A DNA stretch of 64,000 nucleotides, from contig CM059580.1 of the NCBI GenBank assembly GCA_030386875.1, positions 3,190,838 to 3,254,837 of the forward strand, in the 5' to 3' direction. This DNA comes from Morinoia aosen. Lineage: Eukaryota; Arthropoda; Malacostraca; Amphipoda; Talitridae. Each line of letters begins with the position of its first letter. Position 1 is the first letter of the stretch. The notes below the pieces were generated by a model. That model had not been told where the DNA came from. It did not search any database and saw only the letters and a list, made by a program, of their open reading frames with translations. Below, piece by piece: positions 1 to 10,280 of this stretch. The position numbers and the translations under genes were made by a program.

Positions 1-1147
1 ACTGGCTGCGTGCAGTGCGTGCAGTGCGCGGTGACTGGCTGCGTGCAGTGCGTGCAGTGCGCGGTGATTGGCTGCGTGCAGTGCGTGCAGTGCGCGGTGA
101 CTGGCTGCGTGCAGTGCGTGCAGTGCGCGGTGATTGGCTGCGTGCAGTGCGTGCAGTGCGCGGTGACTGGCTGCGTGCAGTGCGTGCAGTGCGGGAAGTG
201 TGCGGTGACTGGCTGCGTGCAGTGCGTGCAGTGCGCGGTGACTGGCTGCGTGCAGTGCGTGCAGTGCGCGGTGACTGGCTGCGGGCAGTGCGTGCAGTGC
301 GCGGTGACTGGCTGCGGGCAGTGCGTGCAGTGCGCGGTGACTGGCTGCGTGCAGTGCGTGCAGTGCGCGGTGATTGGCTGCGTGCAGTGCGTGCAGTGCG
401 CGGTGACTGGCTGCGTGCAGTGCGTGCAGTGCGCGGTGACTGGCTGCGTGCAGTGCGTGCAGTGCGCGGTGACTGGCTGCGTGCAGTGCGTGCAGTGCGC
501 GGTGACTGGCTGCGTGCAGTGCGTGCAGTGCGCGGTGACTGGCTGCGTGCAGTGCGTGCAGTGCGCGGTGACTGGCTGCGTGCAGTGCGTGCAGTGCGCG
601 GTGATTGGCTGCGTGCAGTGCGTGCAGTGCGCGGTGACTGGCTGCGTGCAGTGCGTGCAGTGCGGGAAGTGTGCGGTGACTGGCTGCGGGCAGTGCGTGC
701 AGTGCGCGGTGACTGGCTGCGGGCAGTGCGTGCAGTGCGCGGTGACTGGCTGCGTGCAGTGCGTGCAGTGCGCGGTGACTGGCTGCGTGCAGTGCGTGCA
801 GTGCGCGGTGACTGGCTGCGTGCAGTGCGTGCAGTGCGCAGTGATTGGCTGCGTGCAGTGCGTGCAGTGCGCGGTGACTGGCTGCGTGCAGTGCGTGCAG
901 TGCGCAGTGATTGGCTGCGTGCAGTGCGTGCAGTGCGCGGTGACTGGCTGCGTGCAGTGCGTGCAGTGCGCGGTGACTGGCTGCGTGCAGTGCGTGCAGT
1001 GCGCGGTGACTGGCTGCGTGCAGTGCGTGCAGTGCGGGAAGTGTGCGGTGACTGGCTGCGTGCAGTGCGCGGTGACTGGCTGCGTGCAGTGCGTGCAGTG
1101 CGCAGTGATTGGCTGCGTGCAGTGCGGGAAGTGTGCGGTGATTGGCA
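1..1147. repeat. 33-bp minisatellite, about 34 copies
   Basis: Units of 33 bp contain two GTGCAGTGCG blocks followed by CGGTGACTGG. A few units carry a GTGATTGG, GCGGGCAG or GCGGGAAGTGTGCG variant. The left end is cut by the window. Because 33 is a multiple of 3, two frames stay open for about 400 codons; the predicted peptides are pure 11-residue repeats and I do not regard them as genes. Confidence 0.97.
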
Positions 1148-1218
1148 GGTGCCTGACCCGCGCCGCTGCGGTCCAACAAAAATAAAAATAGATTTTTTGT
1201 GCCGGCCTTCGGAGGCTG

Positions 1219-1256
<38 letters not shown>

Positions 1257-1490
1257 GTTGTGTAGATCTGCTGTGTGTGCGTGTGTGGCTGTGTGGGGCG
1301 TGTGTGTTTGATTTGTGTGTGTTGTGTGATTTGTATGTGTGTGGCTGTGTGCTGTGTGATGTGAGCGTGTGTGGCTGTGTGCGTGTGGCTGTGTGGCTGT
1401 GTGCGTGTGGCTGTGTGCGTGGCACGCAACATTCTTCAGTGAAGCCAAGAATTTGATGCTGGTGGTGATATGGCGGGTGGTGGTGGTTTC
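1148..1490. repeat. TG-rich microsatellite region
   Basis: A (TG)n run at about 1,219-1,258 continues into a degenerate TGTGTGGC-rich tract to about 1,430. The remainder (1,148-1,218 and 1,431-1,490) is unremarkable single-copy sequence. Confidence 0.9.
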
Positions 1491-2310
1491 TAACGGTTTC
1501 ATCAAGTCACTAACGGTTTCATCAAGTCACTAACGGTTTTATCAAGTCACTAACGGTTTCATCAAGTCGCTAACGGTTTCATCAAGTCACTAACGGTTGC
1601 ATCAAGTCACTAACGGTTTCATCAAGTCACTAACGGTTTCATCAAGTCACTAACGGTTGCATCAAGTCACCAACGGTTTCATCAAGTCACTAACGGTTTC
1701 ATCAAGTCACTAACGGTTTCATCAAGTCACTAACGGTTTCATCAAGTCACTAACGGTTGCATCAAGTCACTAACGGTTGCATCAAGTCACCAACGGTTGC
1801 ATCAAGTCACCAACGGTTTCATCAAGTCACCAACGGTTTCATCAAGTCACCAACGGTTTCATCAAGTCACCAACGGTTTCATCAAGTCACCAACGGTTTC
1901 ATCAAGTCACCAACGGTTTCATCAAGTCACCAACGGTTTCATCAAGTCACCAACGGTTTCATCAAGTCACCAACGGTTTCATCAAGTCACCAACGGTTTC
2001 ATCAAGTCACCAACGGTTTCATCAAGTCACTAACGGTTTCATCAAGTCATTAACGGTTTCATCAAGTCACTAACGGTTTCATCAAGTCACTAACGGTTCC
2101 ATCAAGTCACTAACGGTTCCATCAAGTCACTAACGGTTCCATCAAGTCACTAACGGTTCCATCAAGTCACTAACGGTTCCATCAAGTCACTAACGGTTCC
2201 ATCAAGTCACTAACGGTTCCATCAAGTCACTAACGGTTCCATCAAGTCACTAACGGTTCCATCAAGTCACTAACGGTTCCATCAAGTCACTAATGGTTTC
2301 ATCAAATCTT
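1491..2310. repeat. 20-bp minisatellite, about 41 copies
   Basis: The unit is TAACGGTTTCATCAAGTCAC. There is regional variation: CAACGG units cluster at about 1,790-2,025 and TTCC-ending units at about 2,090-2,290. This block-wise variant distribution is typical of local unequal exchange or slippage. Confidence 0.97.
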
Positions 2311-2435
2311 TAACATGTATCTCTCATATCTCCTATCTCTCATATCAGCAAAATATGATAGGTAAAATACTTATGTATAACATAATGTTTGTTTAAAACA
2401 TTTGTCTTAATAAAATACATAAAAATAAGTGCTGG

Positions 2436-2724
2436 CTGTTAGGTAGGCCTACCTTGTGTAGAAATAAAATAGGTTTTTGTTTTGTTACGGACCATCTTTT
2501 TTCGGTTGACTGCTGTCCTGTTTTTCAGCACCTATTGCTTTCTTCTTCTACTTTTGTCTTGTTTCATGAACTTCTTTCTTAGCTTACTGTTTCTGTGCAC
2601 CTTGTGCGTAGATTCCGCGTTCCCTCAACTCCATACTAAATGGTGCCTTCCTCTCTTGGGAAGGCTTTTGTTGCTATTAATGAGGCTTAAAATAACTTGT
2701 AACGTAATCTGTGTCTTGTAATCC
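2436..2724 (+). repeat. R1 dispersed repeat, 5'-truncated copy
   Basis: This copy begins within the TTAGGTAGGCCT box. It contains the family's conserved CGGTTGACTGCTGTCC and TTTCATGAACTTCTTTC segments and ends near GAGGCTTAAAATAACTTGTAA. The short hydrophobic open frame in it recurs in most R1 copies and is a by-product of the repeat, not a gene. Confidence 0.85.
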
Positions 2725-2764
2725 AGCCATTTCCTGTATGTTAACACCCGTTGTGTAGCTGTTG

Positions 2765-2925
2765 GTTAATAATGTTAAATTCATGCTTAACTAACAACAA
2801 ATGAATAAATTTATGCTTAACTATAATGTTAAATTCATGCTTAACTATAATGTTAAATTCATGCTTAACTATAATGTTAAATTCATGCTTAACTATAATG
2901 TTAAATTTATGCTTAACTAACAGCA
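2765..2925. repeat. 24-bp AT-rich minisatellite
   Basis: Five to six units of AATGTTAAATTCATGCTTAA plus CTAT, flanked by degenerate units. Confidence 0.9.
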
Positions 2926-3400
2926 ATGAATCAAAATACTACAGGGACAAAGAAAATTGTATGTTGCATAGCGGGGGAGAGAAGGGGTTAGTATATACAA
3001 TAGCATAACCTAGTATACAATATGCATTGTGTACTAATGTATGCTTAAATTTTCCCTTCTTCCCCTCTTTTTGGGGCAGTGGGGGATGGAGGGAGGGGCT
3101 GGGGGTGGGGGCTAAAGAGGGAAAAAGGGGTCCAAAAATTTTCCAAATGAAAGTAACGAGAGGTCTGAAATTCCTCTGCCCCTATTTTTTAGACTTACGT
3201 TGGCCTAAATTTTCGGTAGCATTGGACTGAGTTTTGCGTTTGTGTGGATTACGAGGGCTAATTTTGTATGGGGGTTGATTTAGCGTGCATTATGATGGAT
3301 GATTTTGCGTGTATTGCAGAGGGCGCTGCGAGAGTGGGCTGTGGCTGCCCTTTGTTGGGTAGTGCTGTCGCTCTCCCCTCGGTACCTGCCCGCCCTGTCC
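2926..3400. other. Single-copy-looking spacer
   Basis: No gene, RNA or splice structure is evident. A purine-rich G tract lies at about 3,060-3,135. Confidence 0.5.
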
Positions 3401-3692
3401 TCCCTAGTGCTGCTAGTGCTCGCACTAGTGCTAGTGTCATTCCTCTAGTGCCCTTCCTAGCGTCCATTACCCCTGGTGTCTTTCTTAGTGTCCATCAACT
3501 AGTATCATTTTTAGTGTCCATCACCTAATGTCCATCTGCCTAGTGTCCATCACCTAGTGTCCTTCTAGTGTCCGTCGCTTGATCCGTCACCTATTGTCCA
3601 CCAATTAGTGTCCTTTAACTAGTGTCCATCGCCTAGTGTCCATCACCTAGCGTCCTTCACCTAGTGTCCATCATCTAGTGTAGGGAAGCAAA
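3400..3692. repeat. Degenerate CTAGTGTCC repeat
   Basis: Many short, irregular copies of a motif like CTAGTGTCCATCAC, about 14-16 bp apart. It decays at both ends. Confidence 0.75.
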
Positions 3693-3879
3693 CCTTACAC
3701 ATGAACTAGGGACTAGTTAGCTAACACTAGTGGCTGGTTCACCTAGGTCTAGGAAGGTTGAAAAGATACTAGTTAAGTGTAGGTATATTGTATTATATGG
3801 TAATGTATTGTAAATAGTTCAACTATCATCTAGCCATGTAGATCTAGTGTAAATAGGTGGGTAATTTTGTAAGGCAGGC

Positions 3880-4325
3880 ACCCTCAGGGGGAATACTGTT
3901 AGGTCCCTCAGCTGTAGATAGGCCTTCGGGACTTGTGTCTACCGTGCCCACTTTGCTTCTTTCAGTTGTCATGCCTTCTTCGCTATCTCTTCTTTGTCTT
4001 TTGTTCCTCTTCCTTCCTGACTTGCTGTTTGTGAGGGGACCTTGTGCATAGATTCCTTCCTTCCTGACTTGCTGTTTGTGTGGGGACCTTGTGCATAGAT
4101 TCCTTCCTTCCTTCCTGACTTGCTGTTTGTGTGGGGACCTTGTGCATAGATTCCTTCCTTCCTGACTTGATGTTTATGTGCACAGGGTGTGGGGACACAC
4201 CTTGTGTATAGATTCCCCGTTCTCTTTACTCCATTCCAAGTGGTGCCTTCATCCTTCCTCCTTTTGAAACGTCTATTTGGAGTTAGGGCAGCCTAAAATA
4301 ACTTATAATATAGTCCTATAACGAA
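3880..4325 (+). repeat. R1 dispersed repeat, variant with internal tandem expansion
   Basis: The copy starts with CCCTCAGGGGGAATACTG and has the variant middle TAGGCCTTCGGGACTTGTGT. It has about three tandem copies of a roughly 46-bp segment built from TTCCTTCCTGACTTGCTG and GGGGACCTTGTGCATAG (4,010-4,200), then the usual R1 3' end with a CCTAAAATAACTTATAAT tail. The same subfamily appears at 32,515-33,200. Confidence 0.8.
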
Positions 4326-5020
4326 AAATTATGAATAACTTATGATTTAGTCGAAGAGTCTAAGCCATTAGGCAAATATTGTGTAGTTTAGAAGCAGGAA
4401 AGTTACCCCTCTAATTGCTAGTTTTCTTTGACGAACAGAAAACGGAAAACCGAAAATTTTATTTCAGATTTGGGTTATTTTTGAGAAATAATTATTTTCG
4501 TATTAGACAATGCGTTTGTAGGAATATTGGATTAGAGACTTAGTAGTAGCGAAGTTATGAAATTCTGGTTTGTGGCGTAGAATTTAAAAAATAGGGTTTG
4601 AAAGTTGAAGAATATATCTGCAAACGGCAAAGTTAAAGTTATGCTAAAGTTACGTTAAAATTATGTATAAGTGATGTAAAAGTTGAAAAAAATTCAATAA
4701 TATCGATGAAGTGACGACATCGACTGACTACAAATCTTTAAATTACTAAAAAAATTAAAATTGGTTCATAAAATATGGTAACGATTTCTTCCAATTAACA
4801 GTTTTAATGGCTTGAACCTCAGGAATTGGCTTCCATTTAACGTTTGTGAAATAACTGATAATTTCAGTTACGAGTGCAAATATTAACAAATTCTTACCCT
4901 CCAAATTTTGTCAATTTGTGAATTTTTGCAATTTTTGGGTCTTGAACTGATTTTTTTTCTTAGATTTGTGAATAATGAAAAAATGAACCATCGGCTGTTG
5001 CTCTCTTGCCTCCATGCAAC
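4326..5020. other. AT-rich spacer, nothing recognised
   Basis: AT-rich and without repeats or plausible coding sequence. I see no feature here. Confidence 0.5.
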
Positions 5021-5026
5021 CACTGC

Positions 5027-5990
5027 GCACACACACCACTGCACACACACCACTGCACACACACACCACTGCGCTCACACCACTGCACACACACCACTGC
5101 ACACACACCACTGCACACACACCACTGCACACACACACCACTGCACACACACACCACTGCACACACACACCACTGCACACGCACACCACTGCACACACAC
5201 CACTGCACACACACCACTGCACACACACACCACTGCACACACACACCACTGCACACACACACCACTGCACGCACACCACTGCACACACACCACTGCACAC
5301 ACACCACTGCACACACACACCACTGCACACACACACCACTGCGCTCACACCACTGCGCACACACACCACTGCACACACACCACTGCACACACACCACTGC
5401 ACACACACACCACTGCACACACACACCACTGCACACACACACCACTGCACACGCACACCACTGCACACACACCACTGCACACACACACCACTGCACACAC
5501 ACACCACTGCACACACACACCACTGCACACACACACCACTGCACACACACACCACTGCACACGCACACCACTGCACACGCACACCACTGCACACACACAC
5601 CACTGCACACACACACCACTGCACACACACACCACTGCACACACACCACTGCACACACACCACTGCACACACACCACTGCGCACACACCACTGCACACAC
5701 ACCACTGCGCACACACCACTGCGCACACACCACTGCACGCACACACACACCACTGCGCTCACACCACTGCGCACACACACCACTGCACACACACACCACT
5801 GCACACACACACCACTGCACACACACACCACTGCACACACACACCACTGCACACACGCATACCACTGCACACACACACCACTGCACACACACACCACTGC
5901 ACACACACACCACTGCACACACACACCACTGCACACACACACCACTGCGCACACCCCACTGCGCACACCCCAACACACACACACACACCA
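5027..5990. repeat. CA-rich minisatellite (CACTGCACACACAC)
   Basis: Units of 14 to 16 bp, differing by CA steps, with occasional CGCTCACAC or CACGCACAC variants. It is open in several frames on both strands only because the unit lacks stop codons. Confidence 0.97.
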
Positions 5991-6061
5991 CAGTTAATAC
6001 AGCCTAAATTGCAGTGTACTAACGTCCATACATAGAAGCTACATGCAAAGTACATTTGCCT

Positions 6062-6757
6062 ATTTAAGGGGAGCTACTACCCTCGACTAGACTTAATTTG
6101 TCAAATTTCACGGTTTATTTCACTGTTGCATCTAGAGAAACGAAAATACCTACAGTTATGTAAAATTAAATTCTGAACACATTTGCTTCTATAATATTTT
6201 TCAATTTTCGCAATAGAAAAAATTTATTGTGCATACATAGAAATTATATATATTCGCTCAAAACCCTACTCCTTCTACAATTTTTAACTTAAAAGCTTGA
6301 TTTTTGTCTCATTCGTCGTGGAAAGACTGTGGGAACAACGTGTAGAAGCAAAATTAAATTTGAACTTCAAATTAGATTTTTTAATGGAAAAAATCAGCTA
6401 TTAAAAAAAAATTTTTTAACAAAAAAATCATAAAAAATTGTTCAATTCCAAATTTAAAAAACTCTTCATTTTCGACGTGCATGAGTCTTTCCGCATCGAA
6501 CGAGATCAAAATCAAGCTTCTAAGTTAAAAATTGTAGAAGGAGTAGGGTTTTGAGCTGATATATATAATTTGTATGTTTGCACAATAACTTTTTTTCTAT
6601 TGCGAAAATCGAAAAAATTTATAGAAGAAAATGTGTTCAAAATTCAATTTTACATAACTGTAGGCATTTTCGTTCCTCTAGATGCAACAGAAACGTGAAA
6701 AGTGATGTTTGAAAAATATTTGGTATAGTCGAGGGTAGCGCCTACCCTTGAGTACAC
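6062..6757. mobile_element. Foldback-type MITE with about 265-bp inverted arms
   Basis: The left arm (about 6,065-6,330) and right arm (about 6,475-6,755) are imperfect inverted complements. Shared blocks in order are TACCCTCGACTA, GATGCAAC/GTTGCATC, TACATAACTGTAG versus CTACAGTTATGTA, and AACCCTACTCCTTCTACAA versus its complement. There is no coding capacity. Outer ends pair as AAGGGGAGC with the complement of GCCTACCCTT. I could not fix the target-site duplication. The element lies about 85 bp left of the mariner-like transposon. Confidence 0.8.
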
Positions 6758-6844
6758 ACAGTAGGCCTATTCCGTTAATAAAATCCCTCTGTATATGTAA
6801 TTCCAATTCGTACGTACATATATGCTTACTTGTACGCGTATGTA

Positions 6845-8338
6845 TACAGGGTGTTTCAAAAATACACGGCATAATTTCAGGTATGTATTTCCCACATGTA
6901 GACAATCAAAATAGTTCATTACAACATATGTCCGGAAATGCTTCATTTCCGAGTTATGGCCTTCACAACATTGAAATTCACCGGAACGTTTTTCTTTCCG
7001 CAGGTCGTTGCCGTCAAAGGACACATTAAGAGGGCACTCTGACAGATCATTCCTAGGCGAAGGTTAAATTCAGTGTTGTGTTTGGCGTTCGACTGTGTGT
7101 CATGTACACAAATCAGGAGCTGGCAGAGATGCACTTGATCTACGGTAAGGCAGACGGCAATGCTGCGCTGGCTCGTCGTTTGTACCAGGAGAGGTACCCA
7201 CAGCGACAATGTCCAGATCGGAAGACATTTGTAAGTCTCCATCAGCGTCTGTGCGAGTATGGAAAATTTGACTCTCCTGGATTGGGAAGGGGACGACCAA
7301 GATCTACAACTCCAGAAGAACAGGAGGAGATTCTGGAGATTGTGAACAGAACTCCTTCTATCAGCACACGAAGGTTAGCGTTGCAAGTGAATGTTCCCCA
7401 TACGACTGTCTGGAGACTGCTGAAAGAGTATCAATTGTATCCTTACCATTTGCAACGTGTACAGGCGCTGTCACCAGCAGATTACCCTGCACGAGTTAGG
7501 TACTGTCAGTGGTTCTTGCAGCAATGTGCTGCAAATCCGAACTTTCCTGCCTTAGTATTATTTACAGATGAAGCACAGTTCACACGAGATGGCATAACAA
7601 ATCTCCACAATCAGCATGTATGGGCGTATGAAAACCCAAATGCAACTGTTGTATCTCATCACCAGGTGCGGTTCTCCCTCAACATGTGGGCCGGTATCAT
7701 TGGTGATCGGTTAGTTGGACCCCATGTACTTGTAAACAGACTTACGGGGCAGGCGTACACAAACTTCCTGGAAAACATCATACCTGATGTTTATGACGAC
7801 ACTCCACTGATCGATCGTCAGCACGCTCACTTCTTGCATGACGGCGCTCCTGCACACTTCAGTCGTACGGCTCGCCGGTACTTGGATCGAAGATTTCCTG
7901 ATCGATGGATAGGTAGAGGTGGCCCAATTGCTTGGCCTCCACGCTCACCTGATCTGAACCCTCTCGATTTCTACTTGTGGGGCCATTTAAAATCATTGGT
8001 TTATTCGTCTCCGGTGCCTGATTTGGAATCCCTTCGGAATCGAATTGTGGCACGCTCTGAGGACATACGCAACATTCCTGGAGTGTGGGATCGTGTTCGC
8101 AGGTCAATGAGACATCGATGTGAGGTCTGTATTCAAGCAGGAGGTGGTCATTTTGAACATCTTCTGTAATGGCAACGACCTGCGGAAAGAAAAACGTTCC
8201 GGTGAATTTCAATGTTGTGAAGGCCATAACTCGGAAATGAAGCATTTCCGGACATATGTTGTAATGAACTATTTTGATTGTCTACATGTGGGAAATACAT
8301 ACCTGAAATTATGCCGTGTATTTTTGAAACACCCTGTA
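6845..8338 (+). mobile_element. Intact Tc1/mariner-type transposon with long TIRs
   Basis: Terminal inverted repeats at 6,843-7,012 and 8,171-8,340 (including the flanking TA target duplication) match base for base over 170 bp by eye. Each begins TACAGGGTGTTTC. The interior contains one uninterrupted transposase gene, whose stop codon ends one base before the right inverted repeat. TA duplication, transposase class and TIR position all agree. Perfect TIR identity implies a very recent insertion; autonomy is inferred, not shown. Confidence 0.93.
7102..8169 (+). CDS. Mariner-like transposase, 355 aa, intact
   Basis: This is a cut-and-paste DDE/D-family transposase that would bind its own 170-bp inverted repeats and insert at TA. 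The first ATG (7,102) opens MYTNQELAEM. Residues about 4-50 form an N-terminal helix-turn-helix of the arthropod DUF4817 type. A GRGRPR AT-hook-like linker follows at about residue 64, then a second helix-turn-helix (TRRLALQVNVPHTTVWRLL, about 92-110). The catalytic triad reads FTDEAQF (D156), HDGAPAH (D247) and SPDLNPLD (D284). This leaves 36 residues between the last two acids, against 34 in classical mariners. The length is normal for the superfamily and there is no frameshift or stop. The start could be a few codons upstream only if a GTG were used, which is unlikely in a eukaryote. Confidence 0.93.
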   Translation: MYTNQELAEMHLIYGKADGNAALARRLYQERYPQRQCPDRKTFVSLHQRLCEYGKFDSPGLGRGRPRSTTPEEQEEILEIVNRTPSISTRRLALQVNVPHTTVWRLLKEYQLYPYHLQRVQALSPADYPARVRYCQWFLQQCAANPNFPALVLFTDEAQFTRDGITNLHNQHVWAYENPNATVVSHHQVRFSLNMWAGIIGDRLVGPHVLVNRLTGQAYTNFLENIIPDVYDDTPLIDRQHAHFLHDGAPAHFSRTARRYLDRRFPDRWIGRGGPIAWPPRSPDLNPLDFYLWGHLKSLVYSSPVPDLESLRNRIVARSEDIRNIPGVWDRVRRSMRHRCEVCIQAGGGHFEHLL

Positions 8339-8340
8339 TA

Positions 8341-9140
8341 GTAATTTGTGTAGCATTATTGAAATGTTAAAAATATTATTGATGTCTTCATCCATATAAA
8401 GATATCATATAAATAATGATTTCCTATCACAAATATAAATGTATCACATATAATGAAGATATCACATAAATAAAGATATCTTATGACACATAAATAAAAA
8501 TATCATATATATATATATATATATATATCTTCGGTTATTCTACACAAAATTCCTCTTCTGTAAGTATTCATACTCTTGAAGAAATCATGTAAAAAGTTCC
8601 ATTTATTCACGCATCTTAATTGTGTCTAAATAATTCAAAGTTGGAACGACCCTTTCTGTTTTTACAAAAAGTTGAACACCTCAATTTACGTCAACTGCAA
8701 ATTGACGCATCAAAAAATTATATTAAATTATTTTTATAATCATAAATAGTTATATCACTTTCCATTATAATAAAGCAGTCTGATCTCTCCTAAATAATTA
8801 TAGACTTTAATTCTTACAATAAATGCAAGTACCGTGTAGGTGTACATGTAGGTGTGCATAGGCCTCCCTATACGTGTGAGTTTCGAGGTGTGCGTATCTG
8901 GATGTAAATATATATACATATTATACTATTATATATATATATATACTATTATATATATACATATTATACATAGAGTAGAATTTATATTCCTTAACTTTCT
9001 TGTAGAAAGAAAAAGTCTCTATAAACAGTTGCACAATTTCCCGTACTACTGATGTACGAAATAATAAATTATTTTATTTAAGATGGGTTTCTTTATTATT
9101 ATTGAACGAGTTGCATCATTTAAGTATATTGCTTCACGTT
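8341..9140. other. AT-rich spacer with TA microsatellites
   Basis: (TA)n runs lie at about 8,503-8,528 and 8,930-8,960. Short TATCACATAAATAAAGATAT-like repeats lie at 8,395-8,510. No gene is seen. Confidence 0.6.
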
Positions 9141-9410
9141 CGCTCATTTCAGTTCCATTTAGTTCGCTCATTTCATTTATTTTCGTGTTCTCATTTCATT
9201 TATTTTCGTGTTCTTATTTCATTTATTTTCGTGTTCTCATTTCATTTATTTTCGTGTTCTCATTTCATTTAATTTCGTGTGCTCATTTCATTTAATTTTC
9301 GTTCGTTCATTTTCTTTTTCGTTCGCTCATTTCATTTAATTTCGTTCGCTCGTTCCATTGATTTTCGTTCGGTCGTTTCATTAATTTTCGTTCGCTCATT
9401 TCATTTCTGT
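9140..9410. repeat. 22-23-bp TTCGTGTTCTCATTTCATT repeat
   Basis: About ten degenerate units alternate between TTTTCGTGTTCTCATTTCAT and TTTTCGTTCGCTCATTTCAT forms. Confidence 0.85.
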
Positions 9411-9479
9411 CATTCACATGCGTTCATTTCTGCGTTGCATACACCCCTACCTACTTTTTCACATAGTAGATACTACGCA

Positions 9480-9634
9480 CACAAATCTCGCTACACATAC
9501 ACTCACAGTAGACACACCGGACATGTGCAAGATTAATTGTGGCTCATTCCTATTCCCATCGAGAAGATACACTTGGGGGAATTGAATGGTCGACCTTCCA
9601 TGGTGAGCTCGGTAACCACTAAGCCATGGAGACC
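9480..9634 (-). mobile_element. tRNA-derived SINE head (minus strand)
   Basis: On the minus strand, 9,634 to 9,573 read like the first two thirds of a tRNA. A consensus Pol III A box, TGGCTTAGTGGTTACC, lies at 9,626-9,611, followed about 35 nt later by a weaker B-box-like CATTCAATTCCC. The 3' body continues leftward, but I could not fix its end. It is not a functional tRNA, because no acceptor-stem partner is evident. Confidence 0.6.
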
Positions 9635-9639
9635 ATTAT

Positions 9640-10280
9640 TTCGTGATCTATTTGACCATGACCTTGCAATTGTGATGCCAAAGTTGACAATGAATGCATG
9701 CATGAATTACTTAATTACTTTCAACAAAAATAATTTTTTTTTCTTTCATTTGGCAAAATTTCTCAGACCTTCACGAGTATTGCTCTCATACACACCGCAT
9801 ACACGCTTGTACGCGCTCATGTACGTGTACTCATACTCCTACATGTCGAACGTGCACTCGCACTTACACATCAAACGCTCGCACGTACCCCAAACTGTCA
9901 CCTTGCATGCACCCCAGATCATAACAGAAGCATGCACGACTCCCCCCCACCCCACCTCTACTACACTCCCCCTCACCCTCACTACACTCCCCCTCACCCC
10001 CACCCCTACTATACTCCCCCCCCCCTACTGCACTTCCCCCCTCCCTCCCAAGCACCGGCCGTGGCACCAGCTCTCAAATGCAAGGTTTGATGCAAGAAAA
10101 TCAACCTGATATGAAATAAAGCATGTTGTGATGAGACGCAATAAGTTTCGTTTTGATTAATGTTAAATTAAATATATAGTCAGTGTTTTGTGAAATGTTT
10201 TGAGTTCTTTCGGTCATTTGAGTTGCTTTTTGTGGTGGTTGTTAGCTCAGAGCTTGGTAGATTTCGAGCTGAAAATTGTT
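9640..10280. other. Spacer with a C-rich tract
   Basis: No gene is recognised. A pyrimidine/CCCC-rich stretch with irregular ACACTCCCCCTCACCC repeats occupies about 9,930-10,045. Confidence 0.55.

Noticed and set aside
10..1265. Open frames of 391 and 416 codons with Cys-rich or Arg-rich 11-residue repeats
   Set aside because: They are translations of a 33-bp minisatellite; two different frames are equally open and neither has flanking gene structure.
2482..2721. Hydrophobic small protein with signal-peptide look (MLRTIFFRLTAVLFF), also at 28,348, 32,002, 46,787, 50,089 and 55,609
   Set aside because: It recurs in every R1 copy with frame-breaking differences in its 3' half; conservation is that of a repeat, not of a protein.
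4908..6055. Frames of 85-375 codons on both strands (His/Thr or Cys/Val rich)
   Set aside because: A CA-type repeat without stop codons; all frames are equally open.
8120..8341. 73-codon frame overlapping the mariner right end
   Set aside because: It is a translation of the terminal inverted repeat; its twin lies on the minus strand at the left end.
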